From Akebia trifoliata (lineage: Eukaryota; Streptophyta; Magnoliopsida; Ranunculales; Lardizabalaceae), in assembly GCA_017979445.1 (NCBI GenBank), contig CM030713.1, forward strand, positions 26,581,163 through 26,645,162: DNA of 64,000 nt. Direction: 5' to 3'. The position numbers and the translations under genes were made by a program. Below are positions 12,395 through 23,770 of this stretch, one piece after another. The notes under the pieces are model-generated. The model did not search any database and was not told the DNA's origin. It saw only the letters and a list, made by a program, of their open reading frames with translations. The first letter of the stretch is position 1; each line of letters starts with the position of its first letter.

Positions 12395-12429
12395 GGAGAA
12401 AAGGGAAGGTGTTAGGCACCCTTTTCTCC
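12395..12429 (-). promoter_or_regulatory. Conserved LTR hairpin (A1)
   Basis: On the + strand, stem GGAGAAAAGGG (12395-12405) pairs perfectly with CCCTTTTCTCC (12419-12429) around the 13-nt loop AAGGTGTTAGGCA. The loop is identical in A2 and A3 and, complemented, matches LTR B at 12 of 13 positions. The stem sequences differ between A1, the A2/A3 pair and B but are always fully paired. Confidence 0.8.
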
Positions 12430-13357
12430 CCACTAAATAGTGGTAACCTCAACTCAACTCGGTCATTTTAATTGAAAATATAAGAATAAAAACGAAAGTA
12501 CCACGTGTTAATAATGTGTACCCTAAATAGGGATTTATTTTTGGCTCGATCATAGGATCATCTCATTGAAAGAGATGATCCTAATGGGTCACTTGCCTTG
12601 AGATCCACTCATCTTAATCTATTTAAAATAAATGAAGAGGAGGGGGATAATAGAAGAGGGAGGAGGAGAAGGTAGAGAGAGAGAGGGGGGATTGCCTTGA
12701 ACCCACCTTGAAGCTTCAAAATTTTCTTTTCTTTTCTTTTCTTTTTATCATTCTCCTTCTTTGAGTCTTCTTGAGTTCTTAGTAGAATATGAGAGTATAA
12801 GAATGGGAAGAGGTGATTATAGAGAGTAGAGATTTTTTTTTTTTTTTTTAGTGAGACTTGTGGAGGATTAGTGAGAGAGAGTTGATAAATTTGGTGAGAA
12901 TTGGTGATGGTTGTTAGTAGTGAGAGTTGGGGGGAGAATTTTTGTAGTGAAAAAGTTGGGGCAATTTTTGGGAAGAGGATGAGGGTATTTATAGATGTTG
13001 AGGACTTATTTTAGGGATATAATGGGGTGAAGTGAAGAAAAAAGATAGAATGGTTATGAGTTTGAGAGAGAAGTGGGTGTAATTTAGAGGAGATTGGAGG
13101 GTATTTAGGGAAGGGGGGTTAAATGGGTGAGTTTTGACCCAAATGGTTTGGATCCTACCCAACCCATTTGGGTGGAGTGTTTGGTGAGGTGAGTTTAAGA
13201 TGGTGGTTGTGATTAAATGGTATTTGATTTAAGAGAATAGAGGATTTAAAGAGATGGTTGATGATATTTTGGGAGGGTGAGGGAGATGATGCCATGTGTC
13301 AAAGTGGGTGGAAATGAAGGGTTGAGATAGGTTGATGGGAGAGGTTGAGTGTTTGAC

Positions 13358-13560
13358 TTGAGAGGATGGTGTAGTTTTAGGTTGTAGATGTGGGTTTTGT
13401 AGGAAATGATGAGGGTAGATTAGGGGAGGTATAGGTTAGGGGTGTGGGTAGATGTGTTTGATTTGAGAGAAAATGTGATGGGTTGATGTGTGGGTAGATG
13501 AGATTTAAATAAAATTAATGGGGTAGGTAGTTGGGTGAGGGAGGTGAGATGGGGTGATGA
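13358..13560 (+). other. C-free tract in solo LTR A1
   Basis: 203 consecutive bases contain no C on the + strand. It lies between TGCCATGTGTCA (13290-13301) and TGACATGTGTCA (13558-13569). The equivalent tracts are at 18877-19137 and 40232-40580. Confidence 0.9.
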
Positions 13561-16500
13561 CATGTGTCACCTTTTGATGATAAAAATAGTGATTGGTTGA
13601 TGTGGGTTGTGGTTTATGGGTTTGGGTTGTGGGTTGGATAATAAATTGGATATGGTTAATGATTTGTGGGCTTTCTAGTGTTGGGCTTAGGTTTTAGAAA
13701 TGGTTTTGGGTTTTAGGGATTGGTTGAGGGTTATTTTGTAATAGATTTTGAGGGTATAGGTTGGTTTTAGATTTTAGGTGATGTAAGATTGATTTTAGGC
13801 TAGGGGTAAGGTGAGAAATTGATTTAGGAAAGTGTTGAGGGCTTTGTGGGCCTATGGTTTTTGCGGATTCGGAGGCGGAGCAGTGGTAGTAGAGAAGGGG
13901 TAGGCATCCCAAGTCTAGTTTTTTAATTTTATTTATTTTTTTTTATGATTTTTGAAATCATTGGTTTGATCAAAGATGCTACGTGTTGGCAAATCGAGCT
14001 TTTTAGGCCCATGGGAGAATTTTATCGAGCATTTGGGTAGTCTTGGATACAAAGGGGGAGCGGTGAGGGTTGGAAAAGTGGATGATAGGTCAAACCCCTT
14101 TGGTGGGTCCTTTGGACCATTGAAAGGTCTCGGGGCCTCGGTTCGATTAAGACATCACTTTTTAGCGATTTAGGCTTTTGAAGCCCGTTGGCCAATTTTG
14201 TCGAAAAATCGATGTTTTGAGTGGAGCGGGGTAGATGGGAGTATGCCGAGTCCTTTTGGTGGGCTCCCTAGACCCTTAGGGGGTCTTAAGGGCTTTGATT
14301 CGATCAAAATGTCATATTTCCATTGATTTGGGCTTTTGAGGTCTGTTGGCAATTTTTATTGAAAAATCTGTATTTTTGGGCCTTTTCGAGTATTGGCCCG
14401 TTCAAATTGGGGTGTCTACACTCCTAAAATCTGATCTTGTCACCCGTGTCCGCTTTGAATCTAATCATTTTCTTGAACTCTTCGCTCACTTTTAAAATCC
14501 CCTTCTAAACACTACACCCATATGAGCATTTAGCCTCGTCACTATATCAGCATAGCCTATTTTCCTTGTACTTGGCCATAATAACCCTCCTCCACTGACT
14601 ATCCCTTTCTTCATCAAGCATCCAAAGTCATTCCCCTAAAAATGCTCTATTAACTAGTCTAAGACTTTTAATCCCCAACCCCCTGTTCTTCTTAGGCATG
14701 CATATTACATTCCATTTGACCAGGTGATACTTCCTACCATTCTTGTCATTCCACAAAAAAATTCTCATAAGTCTTTCCAATCTAATTTCAACAGACCAAG
14801 GAAACGTGAATATGAAGAGAAAGTAAATCAGGATACTCGTTAAAGTATTTTTTATCAAGGTTACTTTCCCTCATTTAGACATATAATTGACTTTTCACGT
14901 GCTCAACCTTTTCTCCAATTTCTCAATCATCCCTTCCCAAATTTTGATATTATTGTAAGGTGCTCCCAACAGTAAGCTTAAATAAGACATGGGTAAAATA
15001 TCATGCCTACAGCCCAAAGTAACAACCATCAAATGAATATCACTCACATCTCCTACCCTAAAAAGCTTACTCTTCTGCAAATTGACATGTAAACCAGAAA
15101 TAGCCTCAAAACAACACAATAAAACCTGCAGCATCCTTACCTGGTCCCTCAAATGATCCAAGAAAATCAGTACATCGTCCATAATTTATAAGTGAGAAAT
15201 CAAAAGACCATCATTCACCCTAAATCCCGAAAGCTTTTTTAATTCGACCGTTCTTCTAAAGAATCTACTCGGAACTTCTGCAACAATAAGGAATAAAAAA
15301 AATAGATAGTGGGTCCCCTTACCTCAACCCTCTCAATTCCCTAAAAAGTCAGTCGGACTTCAGTTAACAAGAATCGAATAGGAAACCGTTGTAACACATT
15401 TCATGATTCAACTGATCCATTTTACTCCAAAACTCATTCTCCTCATCATATATTCTAAAAAGTCTCAATGCAAGTCTATTTTCCCAATCATCTCCCATTT
15501 TTTATCCTTAATCCTTACGTCAAGACATTCATTAACCATAAAAACTCTATCAAGAATTTGTCTTCCCCTAATGAAGGCCCCTTGCTCGTCTTCGATAAGC
15601 TTAGGGAGAACTACTTTCAAATGCGAAGCTAGCACTTTGGATATAATTTTGTACATCGAGCTCACTAAGCTAATGGGTCTGAAGTCGCCTAACTTATCTG
15701 CCCTGATTCTCTTGGGGATGAATGCCACAAATGTGCTATTAAGGCTACAATCCAGGCACTTCTTATCTTGCAACTCTATGATGACTTTCATGAAGGTAAT
15801 TGAGACGATTTCCCAATAATATTTGAAGAACTCCATAGTAAATCCATCTGGCCCTGATGCCTTATCCCCAGTCATTGAGAAAAGAATCGATCTAACCTCC
15901 TCCTCCCCAATTTGTCTTTCCAACCACACCCTATTTTTTCGACTTAATGAAGTAAACTCTAGATTATCCGATCGAGGTCTTAATGGTTCTTTTTCCTTGT
16001 ACAGATCTTTAAAGTAGCCTACCACACCTTCCTTAATCTCTTCTTCTCCTACCACTATGATATCCTTGATGGAAAGTTTATCAAGCTGATTACTTCTTCT
16101 ATGGAAGTTAACAACTTTGTGGAAGAATTTTGTGTTATTATCCCCTTCTTTTATCCATTTGACCATCGATTTTTATTTCCAATTAATCTCCTTCATAAGC
16201 GTCATTATTTGGAATTCCAGTTTCAACTCCATTCTTTTACCTCTTTCTTTAACATTTAAATTCCCTTCTCCCTCCTTTTTGTCTAAGATATTGATATGTA
16301 TCATGACCTCCTTTTTTCACATCAATTCTCCCCAAGACCTCGTTGTTCCACACCTTCAACTTTTCTTTCAAGAACCTAAGCTTATTCTTAAACACACAGC
16401 CTAGATTTCTTATTGCAGGGCACTCATTTCACCAATTCCTGACAAGGTCTAAGAAGTTCGGCTGAACTAGTCACATATTTTCAAATTTGAACGGAATGCG

Positions 16501-18034
16501 GTGTTTTCTAGGGTATCATGCTTCTAGAAAGATATAAATGTGGTCAGAGACTAAGCTAAGGTTGACCGTATGAATAACATTATGAAATTTTATTCCCACA
16601 CGTTATCAACCAGAAACATGTCTAATCCGAACATCTTTGTGTTAACTTGGTTATTGGACTGCGTGAATCGTCTGCCCAAGAAAGGGAAGTCTATCAGGCA
16701 ATGTCTATCAATAAAATCATTGAAATTTCTCATGCCCTTAGAGGTATTCGAATCATATTCTTCTTATTGGTAAACCTGGTAACATTGAAATGCCTACCCA
16801 ACACCCAAAGTTTCTCCCTATAACCCGCTATATCTTCAAACTCCTCCCAAAATTGTGTTCTTTCTCTGTTGATGGTTAGTCCATAAATCCCGGAGAAGAC
16901 CCACTGAAAATTATCGTTCCTATTCTTACAAAAAATAGAAATAGAGAAGGCCCCTACTAAATTATCTGTCACTTGGATCCAGTCTTTGTTCTACATCATC
17001 AGAATCCCACAGCTAATCCTATACCAAGGAGGGCTATCCAATCAATGTTTCTCCCCCAAATTTTCTTAATGATCTTATCACACAATGGCTAGCTTAGATT
17101 CTTGCAACGTAACTATGAGAAGATTTTTACTTCTAATAAAAGCTTTCACTACTGTCATTTTTCTCCTATCACCCAACCTTCTCACATTCCAAAATAAAAC
17201 TTTTAGCGTCATTGGAAATCAAACGAAGATCCAAAACAGCCAAGGGCAACCTACCTCTTCTCCAACGTAACCAATTCCTTATCCACTCGTGGTCTTTGTA
17301 AACTCCTAGTCATCTCCCAGGGATGACCACTACCAATTCATTATTCACTCCATCCCTATAACTTCGAATTTCCTGAATATTCTTGGAGTCTAAGTGTTCA
17401 TTATTCTCCTCAATTCCATACCTTTTATTGATGCGATTAAGTTCCTCCTCTAGAATAGTTCTATCTCTCGAATCCCCAACAACCACTCTCAAAATCAAGG
17501 AGAACTCACTATCTTCTATCTTTGAAACTAAACCAAAATCTTCTACCAAATTAAGGGCTTCACTGACTAGCCACTCCACCATTTTCAATTTTGTCCTAAC
17601 TATCCTTTCCTCACGCATTTCCGTTAGCGACTCACCCATGTCTCTGATGACCTAATTGTTGGGCTTTGTGGAGCCTAGTTATATTTTGATCCGGTTGACG
17701 ACCCGACCCGACCCGAATAATGTTTGCGTGGTATTTTGATGGGATATTTTCTGAGACTTAATCCATGGAGTGGAGGCTTTGGGGCCTGTTTTGTAACCCA
17801 TTGTGTATCTTGTGCGCAGTATATAAAAGCTGTGGACACGGGATTTTCAATGTTTTGAAAACATCCCTCCACTTTGGGGTGTTTTGGAGTCGCCACCATT
17901 CATTTTCGGAAATGGGTGTGAATGGTCACCCGAATTTGTATTTTTGAAAAAACATGTCATTTTGACATTTTTTGTTGACTCTCGTAGGATAGGGTATATG
18001 GTCCAACATTGATTCAAGGTAAGGGGGTCCATTT

Positions 18035-18069
18035 ATGGAGTAGGGAAGGTGTTAGGCACCCTACTCCAT
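18035..18069 (-). promoter_or_regulatory. Conserved LTR hairpin (A2)
   Basis: ATGGAGTAGGG (18035-18045) pairs perfectly with CCCTACTCCAT (18059-18069). The loop is AAGGTGTTAGGCA, the same as in A1, while the stem differs from A1 at five positions, all compensated. Confidence 0.8.
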
Positions 18070-18876
18070 CCACATAATGTGGTAACCTCGGATTCGATTT
18101 TTTTGAAATAGAGAAAATGAAAATAAAAAAAAAACATTTGATATGTGCCCTCAAGTGTGAGGGGCTTTCGATATAGGTTCAAATCATTGAGGGCACCCTT
18201 ATGAAGAAGGGGCCCTTTGGTGATTTAGACCATAGTGGTGTGTGCAAAAATGTGGGAAAAGGGGAGAGTAGAGGAGGGGAGTTGAGGGGGATGTTCTTGG
18301 TCTAAACCCACCTTGTTCCTTCCTTAACTTCCTTTGACTTTCTTTGATTTCTTTTTCCTTGCTTGACTTGTTTGAGAGAAGGTTGAGAGTTAAGAGTTGA
18401 GAGTTGTGAGATGAGTTGAGGGTTAAGAGAGAAAGATTGAGAGAGTGGTTTCTTTTTTATCTTTTGGAAGGTTAGATATGAGATTTTTCATTAGGGCTTG
18501 AGAGTTGAGAGTGATGGGGTTTTTATAGAGGTTGTGGGTTATTTTGAGGGGTAGAGTTGGGTGAAAGATTGAGAAGTGATAGAATGGTATAGGGTTTAAG
18601 AGAAGGGTGGGTGTAATTTGATGGAGGTTGGAGGGTATTTAGGGAAGGGGGGTTAAATGGGTTGTTTACAACCCAAATGGGTTGGATCCAACCCAACCCA
18701 TTTAGGTTGAGTGTTTGGTGAGGGGAATTGATGAGAGTGGTTGAGAGGATGAGATTGTTTAAAGGGGGTAATTAATTGGTGGTTGTAATTAAGTGGTGTT
18801 TGATTTAAGAGAATGGAGGATTTAAGAGGGTGGTTGATGATATTTTGGGAGGGTGAGGGAGATGATGACATGTGTC

Positions 18877-19137
18877 AAAGTGGGTGGAAATGAAGGGTGG
18901 AGATGAGTTGATGGGAAAGGATGAGTGTTTGATTTGAGAAGATGGGTGTAGGTGTAGGTTGTAGGGATGAGTTTTGTAGGAAATGATGGGAGTAGATTAG
19001 GGGAGGGTGATAGGTTATAAGTGTTTGATTTGAGATAATGGATAGGATAGGTTGGGTAGAGTTATGGGTTGAATTAATTTTTGGAGGGAAGTAATGGAGT
19101 TGGTTGGTTGGATGAGGGAGGTGGAAGGGGGTGATGA
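18877..19137 (+). other. C-free tract in solo LTR A2
   Basis: 261 consecutive bases lack C on the + strand, between TGACATGTGTCA copies at 18866-18877 and 19135-19146. Confidence 0.9.
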
Positions 19138-19756
19138 CATGTGTCATATTGGGTGATTGGTTGTGATGTGGGCTTAGGTAGAGAATTGGGCTTGGGTAAT
19201 GTGTTGGGTTGAGTTGAATGGGCTTGGGTAGTGGGTAGGATAAGGATGGGTTTAGGTTGAATGGGTTGAATTGAATGGGCTTGGGTAGTGGGTAGGATAA
19301 GGATGGGTTTAGACTTGCATTGGGTTGGATTGATGAATGGGAGGGTGATGAGAGTGTTGGGCCCATGGGCCACGTGAAAGGCCTTGGGCGTTTATTAAAA
19401 TAAAATGACAAAATTTATTGGATTTTTGGTAGGTTTGGGCTTCGGAGCCCATTCCGATTTTTGCTATTTTTGGGGCACTTTGCGTCAAGGGCCCGCTCAA
19501 ATTTGGGTGTCTACAAAAGCCATTTTTGGTGATTAGGGTTTTTTAAGGTTTTGGTTGTCGTCTTTGAGACTGGAGCCGCACTTTTGTAATTCTTCTCGAA
19601 ATAGTGAAATCTCTACAACTCCGTGGACGTAGGCAAATTGTCGAACCACGTAAATACTGTCTTGTGCGTGTGATTGTTTTCTTTTTCGACGTGTGTGTTT
19701 TTCTTCTATTTCTTGTTTCTCACAGGTTTGGAATTTCGGGTTGAATTCCTTACAAC

Positions 19757-19768
19757 TGGTATCAGAGC
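19757..19768 (+). promoter_or_regulatory. Primer-binding site of the copia element
   Basis: TGGTATCAGAGC, complementary to the 3' end of plant initiator tRNA-Met, lies two bases after the end of the 5' LTR. This is the standard arrangement for Ty1/copia elements. Confidence 0.93.
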
Positions 19769-19780
19769 CTAGGGTTAGGT

Positions 19781-22700
19781 TTGAGTGGGAGCAATGGTAA
19801 GGAAGCAGGAAAGGCGTCTGGAATAGAAAAGTTCGATGGCACAGACTTTGCGTATTGGAGGATGCAGATTGAAGATTATCTTTATGGGAAGAAATTGCAT
19901 CTACCTCTTTTGGGAGAAAAACCTGAGACTATGAAGGCTGATGAATGGGCTCTTCTTGACAGACAGGTACTAGGAGTTATTAGGTTAACTCTGTCTAGGT
20001 CTGTTGCACACAATGTTGTAAAGGAGAAAACCACAGCAGATTTGATGAAGGCTTTGTCTGGTATGTATGAAAAGCCGTCAGCAAACAACAAGGTGCATCT
20101 GATGAAGAAACTGTTCAATCTGAAGATGGCAGAGAATGCATCAGTAGCACAACATCTGAATGAATTTAACACTATCACAAATCAATTGTCGTCTGTAGAA
20201 ATTGATTTTGATGATGAGATCCGTGCACTGATCGTTTTGGCTTCTTTACCAAACAGTTGGGAGGCAATGAGGATGGCAGTGAGCAATTCTACAGGAAAAG
20301 AAAAGTTGAAGTACAATGACATACGAGATTTAATTTTGGCTGAAGAGATTCGCAGAAGAGATGCAGGCGAAACCTCAGGATCTGGTTCTGCCCTAAACCT
20401 TGAGACAAGAGGCAGAGGAAATGATAGAAATTCAAATCGGGGCAGATCAAAATCCAGAAATTTTAATCGGAACCGAAGTAAATCTAGATCAGGCCAACAA
20501 GTACAATGCTGGAATTGTGGGAAAACAGGTCACTTTAAGAGGCAATGCAAAAGTCCTAAGAAGAAGAATGAAGATGATTCTGCTAATGCTGTAACAGAAG
20601 AGGTACAGGATGCATTACTTCTTGCAGTAGACAGTCCACTTGATGATTGGGTTTTGGACTCAGGAGCTTCGTTTCATACCACTCCACACCGAGAAATCAT
20701 ACAAAATTATGTTGCAGGTGATTTTGGTAAGGTGTATTTGGCTGATGGTTCAGCCTTGGATGTTGTGGGTATGGGAGACGTCCGAATACTGTTGCCCAAT
20801 GGGTCTGTTTGGCTACTGGAGAAGGTTCGACATATTCCTGACTTAAGGAGGAATCTGATCTCTGTTGGACAACTTGATGATGAAGGGCATGCAATACTAT
20901 TTGTTGGTGGTACTTGGAAGGTTACAAAGGGAGCTAGAGTATTAGCTCGTGGAAAGAAGACTGGCACTCTATATATGACCTCAAGTCCAAGAGATACAGT
21001 TGCAATTGCTGAAGCAAGTACTGACACAAACCTGTGGCATCGCAGGCTTGGGCACATGAGTGAGAAAGGGATGAAGATGCTGTTGTCAAGAGGAAAGCTA
21101 CCAGAATTAAAGTCCATTGACTTTGACATGTGTGAAAGCTGCATTTTAGGAAAGCAGAAAAGGGTGAGTTTTTTGAAAACTAGCAGAACACCGAAGGCTG
21201 AAAAATTGGAGTTAGTACACACTGATTTGTGGGGGCCTTCTCCGGTCGCATCCCTTGGAGGTTCAAGGTACTACATCACCTTCATTGATGACTCAAGCAG
21301 AAAGGTATGGGTTTATTTTCTGAAAAATAAATCTGATGTATTTGAAATTTTTAAGAAGTGGAAGGCCATGGTTGAGACAGAAACAGGCTTGAAACTAAAA
21401 TGTTTGAGATCAGATAATGGAGGAGAGTACATAGATGGAGGATTCAGTGAGTACTGTGCTGCACAGGGAATTAGGATGGAAAAGACCATTCCTGGGACAC
21501 CACAACAGAATGGTGTGGCTGAGCGCATGAACAGAACTCTCAATGAGCGTGCTAGGAGTATGAGGTTGCATGCTGGACTACCAAAAACTTTCTGGGCTGA
21601 TGCTGTTAGCACTGCAGCTTATCTGATAAACCGAGGACCATCAGTTCCCATGGAATTCAAACTTCCTGAGGAGGTTTGGAGCGGAAAAGAGGTGAAATTT
21701 TCCCATTTAAAAGTTTTTGGTTGTGTTTCTTATGTTCATATTGATTCTGATGCTCGTAGTAAACTTGATGCAAAATCAAAAATATGTTTTTTCATTGGCT
21801 ATGGTGATGAGAAATTTGGCTATAGGTTTTGGGATGAACAAAACAGGAAAATCATCAGAAGTAGAAATGTGATATTTAATGAACAGGTTATGTATAAGGA
21901 CAGGTCAAATGTAGTGCCAGATGTTACAGAGATAGATCATAATAAATCTGAGTTTGTCAACTTAGATGAATTGACTGAAAGTACTATTCGAAAAATGGGT
22001 GGAGAAGATAAGGAGAATGTAGATTCACAGGTAGATCAGAGTACACCTGTAGTTGAAGTTCGCAGATCTTCCAGGACCACTAGACCTCCACAACGTTATT
22101 CACCCGCTCTAAATTATCTCTTGCTGACTGATGGTGGTGAGCCAGAATGTTATGATGAAGCCTTGCAAGATGAGAATTCAAGCAAATGGGAGTTAGCCAT
22201 GAAGGATGAGATGGATTCCTTGTTGGAGAATCAGACATGGGAACTGACAAAATTGCCAGTAGGAAAGAAGGCTTTGCACAACAAGTGGGTATACAGAATA
22301 AAGAATGAGCATGATGGTAGCAAACGTTACAAGGCCAGATTAGTTGTTAAAGGGTTCCAGCAGAAAGAGGGCATTGACTACACAGAAATATTTTCTCCAG
22401 TTGTGAAGATGTCAACAATTAGATTGGTGCTGGGAATGGTGGCTGCAGAAAACTTACATCTTGAGCAGTTAGATGTGAAGACGGCATTCCTTCATGGTGA
22501 CTTGGAGGAAGACATTTATATGATTCAGCCAGAAGGGTTTACTGTTCAGGGACAAGAGAATCTAGTCTGCAAATTGAGAAAGAGCTTGTATGGCCTAAAA
22601 CAAGCTCCTAGACAGTGGTACAAGAAATTTGACAGCTTCATGCATAGAATTGGGTTCAAGAGATGTGAAGCTGATCACTGTTGCTATGTTAAGTCTTTTG

Positions 22701-23689
22701 ACAATTCTTACATCATTTTACTGTTGTATGTGGATGATATGCTTATTGCAGGGTCTAGCATTAAAGAGATTAATAATCTGAAAAAGGAATTGTCAAAACA
22801 ATTTGCAATGAAGGATTTGGGAGCTGCAAAGCAAATCCTTGGTATGAGAATCATTAGAGACAAGGCTAATGGTACATTGAAGCTTTCACAGTCAGAGTAT
22901 GTGAAGAAAATTCTTAGCAGATTTAACATGAATGAAGCTAAACCAGTGAGCACACCTTTGGGCAGTCATTTCAAGCTAAGCAAAGAACAATCACCGAAGA
23001 CAGAAGAAGAAAGGGGTCAAATGAGCAAGGTGCCTTATGCCTCAGCTATTGGCAGCTTGATGTATGCTATGGTGTGTACAAGACCAGACATCGCACATGC
23101 AGTGGGAGTTGTGAGCAGATTCATGAGTAGACCTGGAAAACAGCATTGGGAGGCAGTCAAGTGGATTCTGAGATACCTTAGGGGTTCATCAGATACATGT
23201 CTTTGCTTCACAGGTGCAAGTTTGAAACTGCAGGGTTATGTAGATGCTGATTTTGCTGGTGATGTTGATAGCAGAAAGAGTACTACAGGGTTTGTATTTA
23301 CTCTGGGTGGTACAGCTATATCCTGGGCTTCAAATTTACAAAAGATTGTTACTTTGTCTACTACAGAAGCTGAGTATGTTGCAGCAACTGAAGCTGGGAA
23401 GGAGATGATTTGGCTACATGGTTTCTTAGATGAATTGGACAAGAAACAGGAGATGGGTATTCTACACAGTGACAGTCAGAGTGCAATTTTTCTTGCTAAA
23501 AATTCGGCTTTTCATTCAAAGTCGAAACATATACAAACAAAATACCACTTTATCCGGTACCTTGTTGAAGATAAGTTGATTATACTCGAGAAGATTTGTG
23601 GATCTAAAAACCCGGCAGACATGTTGACTAAGGGTGTCACTATTGAGAAGCTGAAGCTGTGTGCAGCTTCAGTTGGTCTTCTAGCTTGA
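19781..23689 (+). CDS. Ty1/copia Gag-Pol polyprotein
   Basis: One uninterrupted frame of about 1302 codons. Domains in order: a UBN2-type Gag (KFDGTDFAYWRMQIEDYLY near residue 18); a CCHC zinc knuckle, residues 243-256 (CWNCGKTGHFKRQC); aspartic protease DSGAS at 293-297; integrase zinc finger H420, H425, C451, C454; integrase core D482, D545, E581 (DD35E spacing); reverse transcriptase with YVDD at 983-986; and RNase H beginning near D1155 (YVDADFAGD), with STTEAEYVA. All catalytic residues are present. The order protease-integrase-RT-RNase H defines copia, and the sequence resembles the Tnt1/Tork side of the group. Odd point: the frame at 19781 starts with TTG. The nearby ATG (19794) is in another frame and stops after ten codons, and the first in-frame ATG is residue 28 (19862). 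Either translation starts there, shortening Gag, or a small indel destroyed the original start. Confidence 0.95.
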   Translation: MSGSNGKEAGKASGIEKFDGTDFAYWRMQIEDYLYGKKLHLPLLGEKPETMKADEWALLDRQVLGVIRLTLSRSVAHNVVKEKTTADLMKALSGMYEKPSANNKVHLMKKLFNLKMAENASVAQHLNEFNTITNQLSSVEIDFDDEIRALIVLASLPNSWEAMRMAVSNSTGKEKLKYNDIRDLILAEEIRRRDAGETSGSGSALNLETRGRGNDRNSNRGRSKSRNFNRNRSKSRSGQQVQCWNCGKTGHFKRQCKSPKKKNEDDSANAVTEEVQDALLLAVDSPLDDWVLDSGASFHTTPHREIIQNYVAGDFGKVYLADGSALDVVGMGDVRILLPNGSVWLLEKVRHIPDLRRNLISVGQLDDEGHAILFVGGTWKVTKGARVLARGKKTGTLYMTSSPRDTVAIAEASTDTNLWHRRLGHMSEKGMKMLLSRGKLPELKSIDFDMCESCILGKQKRVSFLKTSRTPKAEKLELVHTDLWGPSPVASLGGSRYYITFIDDSSRKVWVYFLKNKSDVFEIFKKWKAMVETETGLKLKCLRSDNGGEYIDGGFSEYCAAQGIRMEKTIPGTPQQNGVAERMNRTLNERARSMRLHAGLPKTFWADAVSTAAYLINRGPSVPMEFKLPEEVWSGKEVKFSHLKVFGCVSYVHIDSDARSKLDAKSKICFFIGYGDEKFGYRFWDEQNRKIIRSRNVIFNEQVMYKDRSNVVPDVTEIDHNKSEFVNLDELTESTIRKMGGEDKENVDSQVDQSTPVVEVRRSSRTTRPPQRYSPALNYLLLTDGGEPECYDEALQDENSSKWELAMKDEMDSLLENQTWELTKLPVGKKALHNKWVYRIKNEHDGSKRYKARLVVKGFQQKEGIDYTEIFSPVVKMSTIRLVLGMVAAENLHLEQLDVKTAFLHGDLEEDIYMIQPEGFTVQGQENLVCKLRKSLYGLKQAPRQWYKKFDSFMHRIGFKRCEADHCCYVKSFDNSYIILLLYVDDMLIAGSSIKEINNLKKELSKQFAMKDLGAAKQILGMRIIRDKANGTLKLSQSEYVKKILSRFNMNEAKPVSTPLGSHFKLSKEQSPKTEEERGQMSKVPYASAIGSLMYAMVCTRPDIAHAVGVVSRFMSRPGKQHWEAVKWILRYLRGSSDTCLCFTGASLKLQGYVDADFAGDVDSRKSTTGFVFTLGGTAISWASNLQKIVTLSTTEAEYVAATEAGKEMIWLHGFLDELDKKQEMGILHSDSQSAIFLAKNSAFHSKSKHIQTKYHFIRYLVEDKLIILEKICGSKNPADMLTKGVTIEKLKLCAASVGLLA

Positions 23690-23770
23690 GGACAGGAGGA
23701 TGAGTTGTAGGGATGAGGGATTGTGTTTTTGGAAGATTGCAGTTGATGTTGGTGGTTGAACTAGTCTCCA

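Larger units (their letters stand above)
12202..14420 (-). mobile_element. Solo LTR, family A, copy A1
   Basis: 2219 bp, beginning TGTAGACAC and ending GTGTCTACA, flanked by the identical 5-mer CTCCT (12197-12201 and 14421-14425). TG...CA ends plus a 5-bp TSD and no internal region indicate a solo LTR left by LTR-LTR recombination. It shares blocks with A2 and A3: GGAGTCGCCACC (12250-12261), the hairpin at 12395-12429, and the C-free GT-rich interior. By comparison with LTR B, its sense strand is minus. It is inserted in LINE ORF2. This copy is the longest and most divergent of the three. A DNA transposon is less likely because the inverted similarity stops after 9 bp. Confidence 0.85.
11285..17212 (-). 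pseudogene. LINE ORF2 remnant: endonuclease, reverse transcriptase, zf-RVT
   Basis: On the minus strand a start at 17210-17212 opens an apurinic-type endonuclease N-terminus with the motifs FWNVRRLG and LQESK. The frame then breaks at a TGA near 17078-17080 and continues in other frames (CDKIIKKIWGRNIDW). Further endonuclease sequence lies at 16730-16972 (FSGIYG, VLGRHFN). Reverse transcriptase follows at 15465-16166, with KWIKEGDNNTKFFHK, GDKASGPDGF, FRPISLVSSMYKIISKVLA and EDEQGAFIRGRQI; the catalytic pair appears as IMDDVLIF at about 15180. The post-RT region is at 14628-14858 (GLGIKSLRLVNRAFLGE). The solo LTR at 12202-14420 splits the tail, and the last part (11915-12106 and on to about 11300) matches the FRKNFNDWE and zf-RVT region of plant LINEs. 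It cannot make an active enzyme. Confidence 0.85.
17831..19515 (-). mobile_element. Solo LTR, family A, copy A2
   Basis: 1685 bp, beginning TGTGGACAC and ending GTGTCTACA, with identical 5-mers AAAGC on both sides (17826-17830 and 19516-19520). The intact 3' LTR of the host copia element shows the uninterrupted target. It shares long blocks with A3, including the first 100 bp almost unchanged, GGAGTCGCCACC (17886-17897) and the hairpin at 18035-18069. It contains a roughly 60-bp direct repeat at 19195-19315 (GGGCTTGGGTAGTGGGTAGG). It must be younger than the copia element it split. Confidence 0.92.
17657..19754 (+). repeat. 5' LTR of the copia element, split by solo LTR A2
   Basis: The LTR parts are 17657-17830 and 19516-19754; without the insertion and its TSD copy they total 408 bp. 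They start TGTTGGGCTTTG and end CCTTACA. 'gtatataaaagc' at 17819-17830 is a plausible TATA box and is also present in the 3' LTR. Solo LTR A2 inserted immediately after it, separating the promoter from the transcribed region. Compared with the 3' LTR, this one has 14 extra bases (tggaggctttgggg). Confidence 0.93.

Noticed and set aside
12098..12415. 105-codon open frame on the + strand
   Set aside because: It starts in LINE sequence and runs across the junction into solo LTR A1, so it is a chance frame over a transposon boundary.
12202..14420. Reading the family A units as DNA transposons because the ends TGTAGACAC/GTGTCTACA are inverted
   Set aside because: Inverted similarity stops after 9 bp. 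TG...CA ends, exact 5-bp TSDs and shared blocks with LTR B fit solo LTRs better.
18653..19411. Proline/serine/asparagine-rich open frames on the minus strand, up to 178 codons
   Set aside because: They are a by-product of the C-free GT-rich tract in solo LTR A2. They overlap in several frames and have no start context or domain.
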